Shown: positions 18,439 to 28,321, counted from the first letter of the stretch. The stretch is 35,157 nt of DNA from Paulinella micropora (GCA_009731375.1 BJOX01000347.1:401986-437142); one strand, 5' to 3'. Notes: generated from the sequence alone by a model not told the origin. Numbers and translations: made by a program.

Positions 18439-20237
18439 ATGAGCTTATTCAAAATGTTATTTCAAGACACAGAGGGAAAGCCGTGCGAGATGTATGAGAA
18501 CCTGAACGGCCAAGTTTTCTTATATGCTGATTTTGATATGAACGACGAAGAAGACAAAACTGAGGCCGAGCACTTAAAAATCATAAATGAACAAATTGAT
18601 CGGAAACTCGCAAAATGTTTGAAATTGAACTTGATCGGAAACTCGCAAAAGTAAAAATCGCAAACAAGAGTCGAAAGACTTCATTCCACACTATAAGCAA
18701 AGAAAAAAGCTTTAATGACCCGCGAGAAATCAAGAAGAAAATTGAAGAATGTAAGCTTAAATTTGATAAATCTGTTTATTCAACCGCGGGACTTCGTCAA
18801 TCATTTCGTTTGTTATACACAACCAAACACGGCGAAAACCGTCCTTTTATCCCCGTTGATCCGATGACACTCAGACCGATCGCCGTGAGTATTGAAGGAT
18901 ATCGTGATTATATCATTTACGCGGGCGAGCTTCCCCAAATTGACATATCCGAGGAACAACCAGACAGACACGAGGGCAGACACGATGAGGAAAAAGTGCG
19001 AGACATACACGAGGAGCAAAAACAACCGCCCAAGGAAGACACACCCGAGGAAGAGGATGATGAAGAAGACGAAGAAGAAAATGAACTAATCAATGAAATC
19101 TTATATTTATTCAAAGCCAAGAAGCCCGAAGTCTTCGCGAGCAACAAATTCAAGAATTCAAAAAATCAATACATAAACAAACTGATCTTATATTTTAGAC
19201 GGTTGAAAGCTTCATTTTGTTTGTTATGTAATCGCGAGCACACCAGAGACTGCACAGATATCTTGATTTATCACCGCGACACGAAAGCCGTATATATCGG
19301 TTGTAGCAAAGAGAACAAGACTTTTGAAAGGTTGGACAATCAAGAAGTCAAAGAGGCTGAGCGACTGACAAATCGGCAGAATATGAAAAATATCCTGATT
19401 GAAGCTTCACGGCCCAAATATGTCAATTCATTGATTGAAGCAGATAAAGCCGAATTCAAAGATGCGGGCTTTGAACCTAAAATGATTGATACTTCAATCT
19501 TTATGTCTGAGGCTGAACACATTAAGAACGATGTCCTTCAAATGAAATCTGACATTATAGCAATCAAATCACCCAAAGGCACGGGCAAAACCGAGATCTT
19601 TATCCTTATATTAACATTATTGAACGAAATAAGCAAACAAGAGCGAGACCCGTATGAACCTAAGCTTTCAATATTATTGATATCAAGCCGTATCAGCTTA
19701 GCGAAGAAATTCGTGGAAGACCTTAAAGCCCTTGGTGTTGAAGTATATTATGACATTAAAACCAAGACAATCGGGCTAAAACATTATAAATTAGCCATTC
19801 AATTGGATTCAATATACAGAAGCGAAAGGGACAAATATGATATCGTTATTATTGATGAAGCCCATCAACTGCTGGAATATTTTTATGCGGGGACCTGTCT
19901 AAGACAAAACAACTTAGACCGCAATATCAGCAAATTCAAAAGAATAATTCAACGAAGTAAGCAGATTATGATGCTAGATGCGAACCTTAAAGCCGAGAAC
20001 ATTGAATATATTAAAAATATCAGAAATGTTGAATTCGTGAGAACTGCGACAGATCGGGAATTCAAAAATGCGGTTATATCTTTATATTATGGAGTTAAGA
20101 CGGAAAACTTGCGAACCTGTAAAATCACAGATGAGGAGCCGATCGCCATCAAAATGATTATTAACTTAATCCGAGAACAAAATAAGATATATATCACGAA
20201 TAATTACTCAGTGAACATATCGGAGGGACTGCAATGA
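18439..20237 (+). pseudogene. Primase / herpes origin-binding-type SF2 helicase fusion, frameshifted and 3'-truncated
   Basis: The first frame (18439-18654) contains LYADFDMNDE, which fits the catalytic DxD motif of archaeo-eukaryotic primases. The second frame (from 18615) has an acidic linker (PEEEDDEEDEEEN) and a Cys/His cluster CLLCNREHTRDC...GCSKE like the primase zinc element. An SF2 helicase core follows: Walker A SPKGTGKTEIF (about 19567-19596), motif Ia LLISSRISLAKKF, DEAH in IVIIDEAHQLLEYF (about 19850-19880) and QIMMLDANLKAENI. This combination is like UL9-type origin-binding helicases (Herpes_ori_bp family). A 20-bp repeat with 35-bp offset (18596 and 18631) shifts the frame and separates the primase motif from the rest. 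The C-terminal helicase half begins (KIYITNNYSVN) but stops within about 10 codons, ending TGA at 20235-20237, so motifs IV-VI are absent. In the element it would open the origin and prime DNA synthesis; this copy is probably dead. Confidence 0.75.
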
Positions 20238-20550
20238 TGGAGGAGGAGGACAGGAAAGGAGAAAGAAGAGCGGAAACACCACGAAGGGTGAGGAATCAGC
20301 AGGGGGTACGAGACACAACATCTGCCATCCCTATTTTAGGAAGTATCGCTGTAAATGAGCAAGCGGGAGTTGGAGAAATTCGAGGTACGAGAGGACGAGA
20401 AGGAGTTGGGACTGGAGGATTACGTTTGGCTTTTGAAGAAATGAATGAGTAATTTTGGGAGGCGCAGCGGCAGACTCACTGTTCACACGGACGGCCAGGA
20501 CGTTGCCGTGCCCATAGCCGCTGACGCAGACAGGTCGGAGCGAAAGTGTT
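20238..20550. other. Low-confidence interval right of the primase-helicase element
   Basis: Composition returns to GA-rich, then GC-balanced sequence. Short Glu/Arg/Gly-rich ORFs here (20234-20452) look like translations of GA-rich DNA, and I do not call a gene. The stretch ends in a G run at the gap. Confidence 0.4.
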
Positions 20551-20565
20551 GGGGGGGGGGGGGGG

Positions 20566-20895
20566 NNNNNNNNNNNNNNNNNNNNNNNNNNNNNNNNNNN
20601 NNNNNNNNNNNNNNNNNNNNNNNNNNNNNNNNNNNNNNNNNNNNNNNNNNNNNNNNNNNNNNNNNNNNNNNNNNNNNNNNNNNNNNNNNNNNNNNNNNNN
20701 NNNNNNNNNNNNNNNNNNNNNNNNNNNNNNNNNNNNNNNNNNNNNNNNNNNNNNNNNNNNNNNNNNNNNNNNNNNNNNNNNNNNNNNNNNNNNNNNNNNN
20801 NNNNNNNNNNNNNNNNNNNNNNNNNNNNNNNNNNNNNNNNNNNNNNNNNNNNNNNNNNNNNNNNNNNNNNNNNNNNNNNNNNNNNNNNNNNNNNN
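20566..20895. other. Assembly gap, 330 N, between G homopolymers
   Basis: N run flanked by about 15 G on the left and about 24 G on the right. Confidence 0.95.
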
Positions 20896-21120
20896 GGGGG
20901 GGGGGGGGGGGGGGGGGGGAGGCCAGTTCTTCTTGTGGCAAAAAAGAAATTGCGCCTTGATCTTAACAATCTTAGCTGAACGAAGGTCAGCGGGGGATGG
21001 AGGAGGGAGAGGGAGGGGCTGGGAGAGCCCAGACGAACGTTACCAAGCGCAAAACCTGGCTTAACTAATTATTTCTTTATAGTTTTCTTTAACTTTAAAG
21101 ACTAATCCCTGAGCACAAGG

Positions 21121-21194
21121 GCGCCCTTAACTCAGTTTGGCAGAGTGATTGTCTTTTAAACAGTTGGTCACGGGTTCGACTCCCGTAGGGTGCT
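21121..21194 (+). tRNA. tRNA-Lys (UUU)
   Basis: It folds as a standard cloverleaf. The acceptor stem GCGCCCT pairs with AGGGTGC (one G-U). The D arm is ACTC-AGTTTGGCA-GAGT with conserved GG. The anticodon stem ATTGT/ACAGT closes a loop CTTTTAA, anticodon TTT (Lys). The variable region is TGGTC, and the T arm is ACGGG-TTCGACT-CCCGT. No intron and no encoded CCA; the discriminator position is T. A T run at 21226-21231, about 32 nt downstream, can serve as a pol III terminator. It lies outside any gene. An origin from a tRNA-derived repeat is possible, but the intact fold favours a real gene. Confidence 0.85.
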
Positions 21195-21223
21195 TTCAGG
21201 GATTGGGCTTCAGCCGCCCGATC

Positions 21224-21252
21224 TTTTTTATTTATTTATTTATTTATTTACT
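21224..21252. repeat. (TTTA)n microsatellite and T run
   Basis: About six TTTA units after a six-T run, immediately downstream of the tRNA gene. Confidence 0.9.
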
Positions 21253-21457
21253 TTTTGGCTGTGGCAGCTCGCGACACGTTCGCGCTGGGATCTTGGGCTG
21301 CGCTGATAGCAGAAAAGGAAAAAAAAAGAAAGAAAAAAACAAAAAGAAAGTGTAGCCAGAAAAGCCCAGCCCCATTTTACCCCAACCAAACACCTACGAA
21401 AAAGGGTGCTTTGTCGAATGCGGTTTTCTTTTTACAAGGCGCGGGATGGCAGAGAGA

Positions 21458-21459
<2 letters not shown>

Positions 21460-21491
<32 letters not shown>

Positions 21492-21520
21492 AAAAAAAAA
21501 AAAAANNNNNNNNNNCCCCC
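21460..21520. other. G run, A run and 10-N assembly gap
   Basis: About 30 G, three C, 14 A, ten N (21506-21515), then C. A homopolymer-driven assembly break. Confidence 0.95.
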
Positions 21521-21611
21521 GGGCCCAAAGGCACAGACACGACCAAGCTCGGAGGGGGCGAAGAAATCTCTCCGCCCTCTCTCTCTCCCACCGGCCCACG
21601 CCCATAAGCGA

Positions 21612-22012
21612 TGCGGCCCCCTCCTCAAAAAAATCTTGAGCAAACACACACGCAATCACAGACAAATACACACACGCAACCCAAAGTAAAAGAAAAAAAA
21701 ATCTATACACACAAATAATCCAAAACAAACCTTTACACACAGAAAATCACAAAAACACACACACAAACACACACACAATCCCCAAGAATCCTGTGCAAAC
21801 ACATCCACACACAGACACATACACACACACGAATCATAGACAAAACACGCAAACGAACCCCCCCCCCCCCTCTCCTCAAAAAAAAATCTTGGGCAAACAC
21901 ACACGCAATCACAGACAAATACACACACGCAACCCAAAGTATTAAAAAAAAATTTAAAAAAAAAATCTCTACACACAAATAACTCCAAAAAAACTTTTAC
22001 ACACAAAATCAC
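21612..22012. repeat. Direct repeat of about 130 bp in CA-rich DNA
   Basis: A segment beginning CTCCTCAAAAAAATCTT and continuing CACACACGCAATCACAGAC, ATACACACACGCAACCCAAAG to CTTTTACACACA occurs at about 21621-21742 and again at about 21872-22005. Copies differ mainly in A-run lengths. The spacer is also CA-rich. Confidence 0.8.
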
Positions 22013-22138
22013 AAACACACACACGCACACAAAACACTTACACCTATATTCATGGTTATACCTTGTGCAAAAGGACGCACAGCGATACAACAGGAGGGGG
22101 GGGGGGGTGAGGGGGGGGTGAGGCCGAAATCTGTTGCG

Positions 22139-22240
22139 TTGCTCAATGGTGCCAACATTGAGCTGCGCAATGGTGCCAACATTGAGTTGCGCAATCGTGA
22201 GTTGCGCAATGGTGCCAACATTGAGTTGCGCAATGATGTT
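22139..22240. repeat. 24-bp minisatellite
   Basis: The unit TTGCGCAATGGTGCCAACAT plus TGAG is present about four times, with one short unit of 15 bp (TTGCGCAATCGTGAG) in the middle. It would encode an octapeptide repeat (LRNGANIE) on the plus strand, but no gene context supports translation. Confidence 0.9.
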
Positions 22241-22329
22241 GACAAAAACCTCATCAAGAGGTTTGGCCCCCCCCCCTCCCCTTGTCGCATCCTTTACAAA
22301 TCGTCTTTCGCCAAGGTACACCCTCCGAC

Positions 22330-22800
22330 TGTGTCTTGTGTGTAGAAGTTTGTTTTCTTGGTTGCGTGGTGTGTAAGAGGCATGTTTTCTTTCCGGTTGT
22401 GTGTGTAGGTGTTGGAGGGTTTTGTCTTTTGTTTTTGTGTGTGATTTGTGTGTGTGTGATCATGGACGATTTCTTTGGTTTGTGTGTGTGTGTGTGTGTG
22501 ATTGTGTGTGATTGTGTGTGTGTGTGATTTTGTGTGTGTGTGTGTGTGTGTGTGATTGTGTGTGTGTGATTGTGTGTGTGTGATTGTGTGTGTGTGATTT
22601 TGTGTGTGTGATTTTGTGTGTGTGTGTGTGTGCGTCTTTGTGTTTTGTGTGTAAGGTTTTTTTTTCGTTGTGTGTTTGTGTTTTGTGTGTGTAATTTGTG
22701 TGTTGGTCAAATTTCTTTTGGGTCGCGTGTAAGTACAGCAAGGCATGTTTCTTGGGTTTGTGTGTGTGTGTGTGTGTGTCGGTGTGTGCGAACAAGTTCG
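22330..22800. repeat. (TG)n-rich region with GTGTGTGATTGTGTG units
   Basis: Long TG/GTT-rich block with many GTGTGTGATT units, then CGTTTCTTGGGTTT-type segments. Strand composition is the reverse of the CA-rich block at 21620-22030. ORFs here are low-complexity artefacts. Confidence 0.9.
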
Positions 22801-22944
22801 TTTCTTGGGTTTCTTTGTAGGGCATATTTTGCTCGTAAATTGTCACGGTGTGTATAAGTGTGTGCTTGAGCTGCGTGTGTAGAGGGCCTGTTTTCTTTGA
22901 CTTTTGTATAAGTTACTTCTTTAGGTTGCGTGTGTATAGGCATC

Positions 22945-23135
22945 TCTCTCTCTCTTTCTCTCTCTCTCGCTCTCTCTTTTTCTCTTTCGCTTCTGCTATA
23001 TTCATTCATTTGTTCTTGCTTCGGTGTGGCATGCAAGCCCACAGTTCTTTCTCTCTCTCCATTTCTCTCTCTCTCTCTCCATTTCTCTATCTCTCCGTTT
23101 CTCTCTCTCCATTTCTCTCTCTCTCTCTTTCTCTT

Positions 23136-23166
<31 letters not shown>

Positions 23167-23168
23167 GT
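22945..23168. repeat. (CT)n-rich polypyrimidine tract
   Basis: CTCTCT and TTTCTCTCTC units with CCATTTCTCT interruptions (for example at 23058, 23079 and 23107), broken by about 60 bp of unique sequence at 22985-23045. Confidence 0.95.
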
Positions 23169-23327
23169 TTTTGTTGTGTGTGTGTTTTGTGTGTAGGGGC
23201 CTGTTTTCTTTTGGATTGTACGTGTTCGTTCTTGAATTCGGTGTGTGTACAGGTGGTCTGTGTTTTTTTTGTTGCTTTTTTGTGTGTGTATATAGAATTT
23301 GTTCTATATGGTATGCGTATGTCAATC

Positions 23328-23367
<40 letters not shown>

Positions 23368-23498
23368 TACACACTNNNNNNNNNNNNNNNNNNNNNNNNN
23401 NNNNNNNNNNNNNNNNNNNNNNNNNNNNNNNNNNNNNNNNNNNNNNNNNNNNNNNNNNNNNNNNNNNNNNNNNNNNNNNNNNNNNNNNNNNNNNNNNN
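23328..23498. other. (GT)n followed by a 123-N gap
   Basis: About 17 GT units, then TAGTACACACT, then N from 23376 to 23498. An A run follows the gap. Confidence 0.95.
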
Positions 23499-23508
23499 AA
23501 AAAAAAAA

Positions 23509-23858
23509 AAAACCTTCCGCGCATCTTCGACCCAACCCGGAACATCTTCCCGTTTCTTCACCTCCGCTGCCAATCGGCTTGTCTCCTCTCTCCACTTCTC
23601 ACATTTCCTTCGCAGCTCCCGATCCCATCCTCGCAATACCTCCAACTCCCACTCCCTGTCCGGTCCCTCTAGCCTCATCATTTCTTTGAAACACCTTAAC
23701 CGTATAGGTTCGACAAATTCCATCCAACCTTCCTCCCCTCTCGTTTTCATAGTGTCAATTCCCCTCCTGACTTGTTGGGGCGTCCCGTTCACGCAAGCCC
23801 ATGCCTTCTGTATCCGCTTTTCTTGCCATGTCCCCTCTACCTTCGTCATAACCGCCAT
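23509..23858 (-). CDS. Possible coding exon, unknown protein
   Basis: From ATG at 23858 the minus strand encodes about 115 residues before running into an A/T run at the gap. It reads MAVMTKVEGTWQEKRIQKAW, then WMEFVEPIRLRCFKEMMRLE and a charged helical stretch (WDRELRRKCEKWREETSRLA). Composition and the long charged helix look like real protein, but I recognise no family. It could be part of a retroelement ORF. Confidence 0.35.
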
Positions 23859-23869
23859 AAAAGCAAATT

Positions 23870-25140
23870 AGAACCTCGCCTTCTCGTCCTCCATGCTGCT
23901 CCTAAAATATGGCACAAGTTCTCATGCTCTGCCTCCAATATACTACAACACCCCCCCTCTCACATTCCTCTCTTGATCCGATCAAGTTCTCTCTACCTCC
24001 CTAAACCCTTTTCAAGTCCCCAGCATCCTCCTCTCCCCAAAACCTCAGTCAATTCAAGTTCCCCTGCATTCCTTTACGCACTTCTGCTTCCCAACACCGT
24101 GTCCCTTTCATCTCAGCCACACTCATACGTGATATGGCCGAAACAGGCAATAGTCCTCATGTGGTAAAAACTCCGCAAACAGCCCCAAAAGTGCTCCCTT
24201 TGACTTGGCGTGTCTCTGACGCTTTTTTGTCCGCTATATCCGTCTGGCTTGTATACCTCTTTTTGCGCCATGATGGCGTCGACTTATTACCCCCTTCGAA
24301 AACCCCCCTTATCCTTGGAATTGCGAGCCTCTTTCAAGTTCTCCCTGTAGACCCCCACCCTTATTCCCATTCCCTTGAGTGGTAACCCGCTTGCTTACCT
24401 CCCCATTCCGAAAAATCGTTCCCCCTGTCCCCCTTCCTCCGACCGACCTGTCCACTGCGTTTCCAAACCTCTATCCTCAAATACGTCCTCTCCTGCGTAA
24501 AATCCTCTTGTCTTTGAGTCTGTTCTCTTACCCCCAACCTCAAGTCAACAGGACGCCCGAGTTTCCCACTTCCATAACCCATCGAAAACATCACAAAACA
24601 TCAACCCCTGCTCAAGCAAACGTGAATTATGTATTCCTGCATAGTGTCCCAACCATTTTGCTTTGTTTCCTGAGAGAGTGTCCCCAACCTGTGTCTGCAT
24701 TACAACAACCCATGCACCAACCGCAAACAAGCTGAGAACCGCATACCACCCCCTAAAAAGCATGTCTCATAGTCCCCTAGCCACATCCACATACCTAGAA
24801 ACACCAGCCACACACTCACACCACATGAAACCTCGCATTCCCCACCCCTGAGCTGTGAGCTGTCAAATCCCAAAACCTCTGTGTCAAAGCAACCCACGCA
24901 CTGCTCAACAACCGCTCATGAGTAGTCCTACTGTTCAAGAAAAGCATTGCCCACACCTGTCCACATACCCCTGTACCCAAAACCAGCTCAAGGAAAGCAT
25001 AAAACACATGCAAACACATCAGTAAAATTGTCCCCTCCCACATATTTCTTTCTCTCGACCTCTTTCTTGTCAGAAGATTTCCGAGGAAACGACGAAAGTT
25101 TCCATACCCCGTGTATTTTATTAGCGACTCCAAATTGTTA
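23870..25140 (-). other. Pyrimidine-rich interval with fragmentary minus-strand ORFs
   Basis: Two minus-strand ORFs stand out. 25133-24816 (105 codons) has a hydrophobic stretch TILLMCLHVFYAFLELVLGT. 24763-24545 (72 codons) has WYAVLSLFAVGAWVVVMQTQ. Both could encode membrane segments, but they lie in different frames and I see no convincing splice sites joining them. It may be a decayed membrane-protein gene, or only compositional bias (T/C-rich plus strand). The rest shows nothing I can support. Confidence 0.3.
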
Positions 25141-25499
25141 CAATAGTACGATGACGCAGTTCAACGGAGTAGGGGCCGGTTGGTCGTAGGTCGTAAGGAT
25201 TGCTGCAATGCGCAGCAATCGTCCGGATATGTTCAAATAGTAAGAATAATTGATATTTAAGTAAAATAATTTATTTTTACTGCAAAAAAAAGTTTTAGAC
25301 CGCAATATGACTTAGGATTATCATATAGTCAGCAGCAAAAAAAAACTATTCTAGCACGCAATTGCTACCGGTGCAAGTACATAGTCAAATCATGATGATA
25401 TGTAATCCTATAGCTATTTCAAGACGAATTCTAAAGAAAAACCCATGAAAACTCTTTTAAGCAAATAAACACCAAATTTTCCACATAATTTCCGCTTAT

Positions 25500-25860
25500 G
25501 GTGGCACTTGGAGCCAGCCGCCACACCCGACAGCTGCCCGCACCCAAAGGACATAAGTCCAGTGCTGCCCACAATGCATCTGATGTTACAGCGTGACGCG
25601 ATAAAGCTCAATAATGAAATAACAACTGAAAAAGAAAGCAAAAAACGAGTCTCCAGATTATTCCCGCTGCTGGTGGCACTTAGAGCATTTCCTCCTACCC
25701 GCGACTGCCACCTGCATCTACTGCAGCAGTCCTGTGCTGCACAGGGCAAAATATAGTATCTAAGCATGCTTTCTCGCGCGGAAACACCTAAATTATGAAA
25801 TTCAGAGCGGAGTAAAGAAGAAAAACTTAACTCTATGTATTTTCGTCCATTGCGGCAGTG
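25500..25860. repeat. Diverged tandem repeat, period about 172 bp
   Basis: GGTGGCACTTGGAG at 25500 recurs as GGTGGCACTTAGAG at 25672. The matching order is kept further on: AGTCCAGTGCTGC / AGTCCTGTGCTGC, AATAATGAAATAAC / AATTATGAAATTC, then A-rich ends. Divergence is much higher than in the 181-bp duplication at 5758-6110. That repeat also carries a GGTGGCACCT motif, so a distant relationship is possible. Confidence 0.45.
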
Positions 25861-25908
25861 AAACCAGTCCACCCCACCCGCAACCTTAATTGATCACGAT
25901 GCAGAGTT

Positions 25909-26745
25909 TCATTTGCCCCCGTTCGCTAAGTAACTGATGAAGTTGGTTGCCTGATTGCTGGTTGTGGCGAGAAATGCGGAGAGAGCATTCCCGCTATTCT
26001 GCCGCTGATTGCTTCTGCCAGGGAAGCAGCTAGCGCATCGGCAGCCCTCCCCGTGGGGGTAGCGAAATCGCGGTGCAATTGCAAGCTGCATAGAGTTGCG
26101 GTTGTGCTGCTGTGGCTCAGTGCATTCGGTGCAATAGCATCCCTGGGGGTGAGGAGGGGGATGAGCAAGACACAGGTCGCAAACACAGCCTGCCCCATGC
26201 TTGGGGCGGCACGCATAACACAAGCACCCTTTATCATGAGCATCCTTGTCTTGCGGCCGATCGGGCACGTGCTCTGGCGGCACGCACTTAGGGCACATGC
26301 ACCCCTCTCCGTGCGGCGCCTGCGGAGGCTTGGAAACAGGGCATTGGCAGCCCTGCCCATGGTTTTGCTTTTCCTCACGCTTTTGTGGCTGCTTAGTGCC
26401 GCGCTTGCGACCACCCTTTTGCTCACGTTCGGCTTTTCCTTTGCCACGACGAAACCTCTTACGTTTTTCCTCTACTACCTCTTCCTCGCTCTCACTTTCC
26501 TCTACCGACTCCTCTACTGACTCTTCATCACTCTCAGACTGCACTGGGCTAGCTTTCCCTGGCTTCTTCGGTGTTTTCACTTTTGCTCCGCCCCCTGCAT
26601 TTGCTTTTAGTTCCTTAATCCTCATAACTGAGCATGGTGGGCAGCGACAGCCAGGCTTGTGATGATAATTTCCCCCTTTGGCGGCGCTCCCCTTGGTTTT
26701 CTTGATGGTCGCCTTCAAAAACACACAAACTTTACAGCGATTGCG
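25909..26745 (-). CDS. Protein with seven HxxGCxCxxC-type Cys/His motifs
   Basis: Minus-strand ORF ending in TGA at 25909. It contains HKPGCRCPPC, HGQGCQCPVS (last Cys missing), HGEGCMCPKC, HDKGCLCYAC, HGAGCVCDLC, HPQGCYCTEC and HGEGCRCASC. Six are clustered in the C-terminal half; the first is separated by an acidic Ser/Glu stretch and a Lys/Arg-rich basic stretch. An upstream CKVCVFLK pair adds two Cys. Regular H-x2-G-C-x-C-x2-C spacing suggests repeated metal (zinc) binding; the basic/acidic linker suggests a nuclear protein. I do not recognise the family. The open frame extends to 26808, but residues beyond about 26745 are encoded by SINE sequence and the frame has no ATG there. The exon therefore probably starts at an acceptor near the SINE edge (GACGGACCAG, about 26744), or was truncated by the insertion. 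The first internal ATG is near residue 62. Confidence 0.6.
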   Translation of the reverse strand, partial: RNRCKVCVFLKATIKKTKGSAAKGGNYHHKPGCRCPPCSVMRIKELKANAGGGAKVKTPKKPGKASPVQSESDEESVEESVEESESEEEVVEEKRKRFRRGKGKAEREQKGGRKRGTKQPQKREEKQNHGQGCQCPVSKPPQAPHGEGCMCPKCVPPEHVPDRPQDKDAHDKGCLCYACRPKHGAGCVCDLCLAHPPPHPQGCYCTECTEPQQHNRNSMQLAIAPRFRYPHGEGCRCASCFPGRSNQRQNSGNALSAFLATTSNQATNFISYLANGGK

Positions 26746-27018
<273 letters not shown>

Positions 27019-27088
27019 GGCATCGCGATAGCCCAGTGGTTAAGGTCTACCATCTGGGACCTGTCGCCAGTTCGATTCCCGTCGGTGC
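27019..27088 (+). mobile_element. SINE tRNA-related head, solo copy
   Basis: GGCATCGCGATAGCCCAGTGG, with an A-box-like TAGCCCAGTGG and a B-box-like GTTCGATTCC, ends at CGTCGGTGC. It matches the heads of the other SINEs and looks tRNA-like, but I find no good anticodon arm. No SINE body follows: REJ-type coding sequence begins at once. Confidence 0.8.
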
Positions 27089-28271
27089 GGATGGCAGCTC
27101 CAGCTATGATCCCGACGGCGATGGAACTCAAAGTGAGAATAGCAATACCATGCTGTTTACATGGTCGTGTAGGAAGCTGCCAGCAGGTGCTGCCGATGCT
27201 GCATTCTCACAGTGCTTTGCAAATCCCGAAAGCACCGTTCCTTAGCTCGGCCTCGCCGGTGTTGCCAAAACGCTGAGCATTGAGTCTATACATCTCGAGC
27301 CAGCCTATGTATATACCTTTACTCTTGAAGTAAGCAAGGGCCCTCGAACCGCAAGCACGTCTGTTGATATTACGCCCCAAGAAGGAGAACTGCCGCTTGT
27401 CGGTACCAACGTAACTTGTTTTTTTTTTTTTTTTATGCCTGTCGTCCACAAGCCTTTCAGGATTCTATCAAAAATTGCTCGTTTGCTATTACCTTTAGCC
27501 AGCAAACACCGATTGTCTTTCTGCGTGCAGAGGTTGCGTTGGATCTTCCTGGCAACGAACAAGCAGATAGTTCTGTTTTGGAGGCTTGGCCCGCTTCCAG
27601 GCGGCTCAAGTTCAGAGCAAAAGTCACGGCCTCCGAGGAAGCCACCGTGGAATGGACGCAAGTGGAAGGCAACAGCCTGGATCTCCTTAACACAACATCG
27701 TTTCCCGTTGGCGCTACCAGCATGCTCTTTTTCATTACGGAAAATACACTAACACCAGGTAATGCTATTGCATCAGACTCCTTCAGCCAATCGCTTTATA
27801 ATTTCACCCTCGTTCTGTTCACAGGCGTTCGGTACGTGTTTAAAGTTACCGCAACCAACACTGCCAACTCAAAATCCGCGTCTGCACTTGCCTCGATGAC
27901 TGTCAATGCTCCGCCTTCCTCCGGCATATGCCAGTTCTCCCCCGATCATGGCACAGCGTAAGCACTGGCCCCTTGATATGAACATGAAGACCAAGTTTTC
28001 TTTCTGGAAAGAAAAGCAAACGCAGATTTTGTTCGTCCCTTAGCTGTCACGATTATTTTGCAAATGAGCTCCGTGCAATCTCTGCTCAGCTTTATGCTCT
28101 TTCATTTTTTCTTTTTCAGATTTGAAACGCAGTTTACCTTCAGTTGCTTTGATTGGACTGACTTGCCAGATCATTTTCCTCTCAAGTAAGCTCTTTCTCT
28201 ATGTAATTAGGCTGTTTTCTATCACTATGGTCACGCGCACCTGAGCGCCCTCCTTCTCTCATCCCCCCCCC

Positions 28272-28321
28272 CCTCTATGATAACACACACACAGGCACAC
28301 ACACACACACACACACACACG
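28272..28321. repeat. (CA)n microsatellite in an intron
   Basis: CA units following a C run inside the intron between exons ending at 28185 and starting at 28357. Confidence 0.9.

Larger units (their letters stand above)
17270..20215 (+). mobile_element. AT-rich captured DNA element with primase-helicase (viral or plasmid-like)
   Basis: Base composition and codon use change sharply: AT-rich, with A-ending codons and Lys/Ile/Asn-rich proteins, against the GC-balanced host exons on either side. The block holds a small basic ORF, a repeat-rich intergenic segment and a fused primase/helicase gene, all on the plus strand and intron-free. I see no terminal inverted repeats; the right end is cut near 20215 inside the helicase gene. 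Herpes origin-binding-type helicases fused to archaeo-eukaryotic primases are known from large DNA viruses and mobile elements of protists. The exact class (virophage, Polinton-like, plasmid) cannot be assigned without capsid or polymerase genes. Confidence 0.6.

Noticed and set aside
18813-19522. Minus-strand ORFs opposite the primase-helicase
   Set aside because: Antisense shadows; the opposite strand has recognisable helicase motifs.
22139-22240. CRISPR-like array
   Set aside because: The 24-bp units are head-to-tail without unique spacers, and the window is eukaryotic.
22707-23195. Ser/Leu/Phe-rich or Glu/Arg-rich ORFs in the (CT)n tracts
   Set aside because: They are direct translations of polypyrimidine or polypurine repeats. 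The same applies to 32329-32746.
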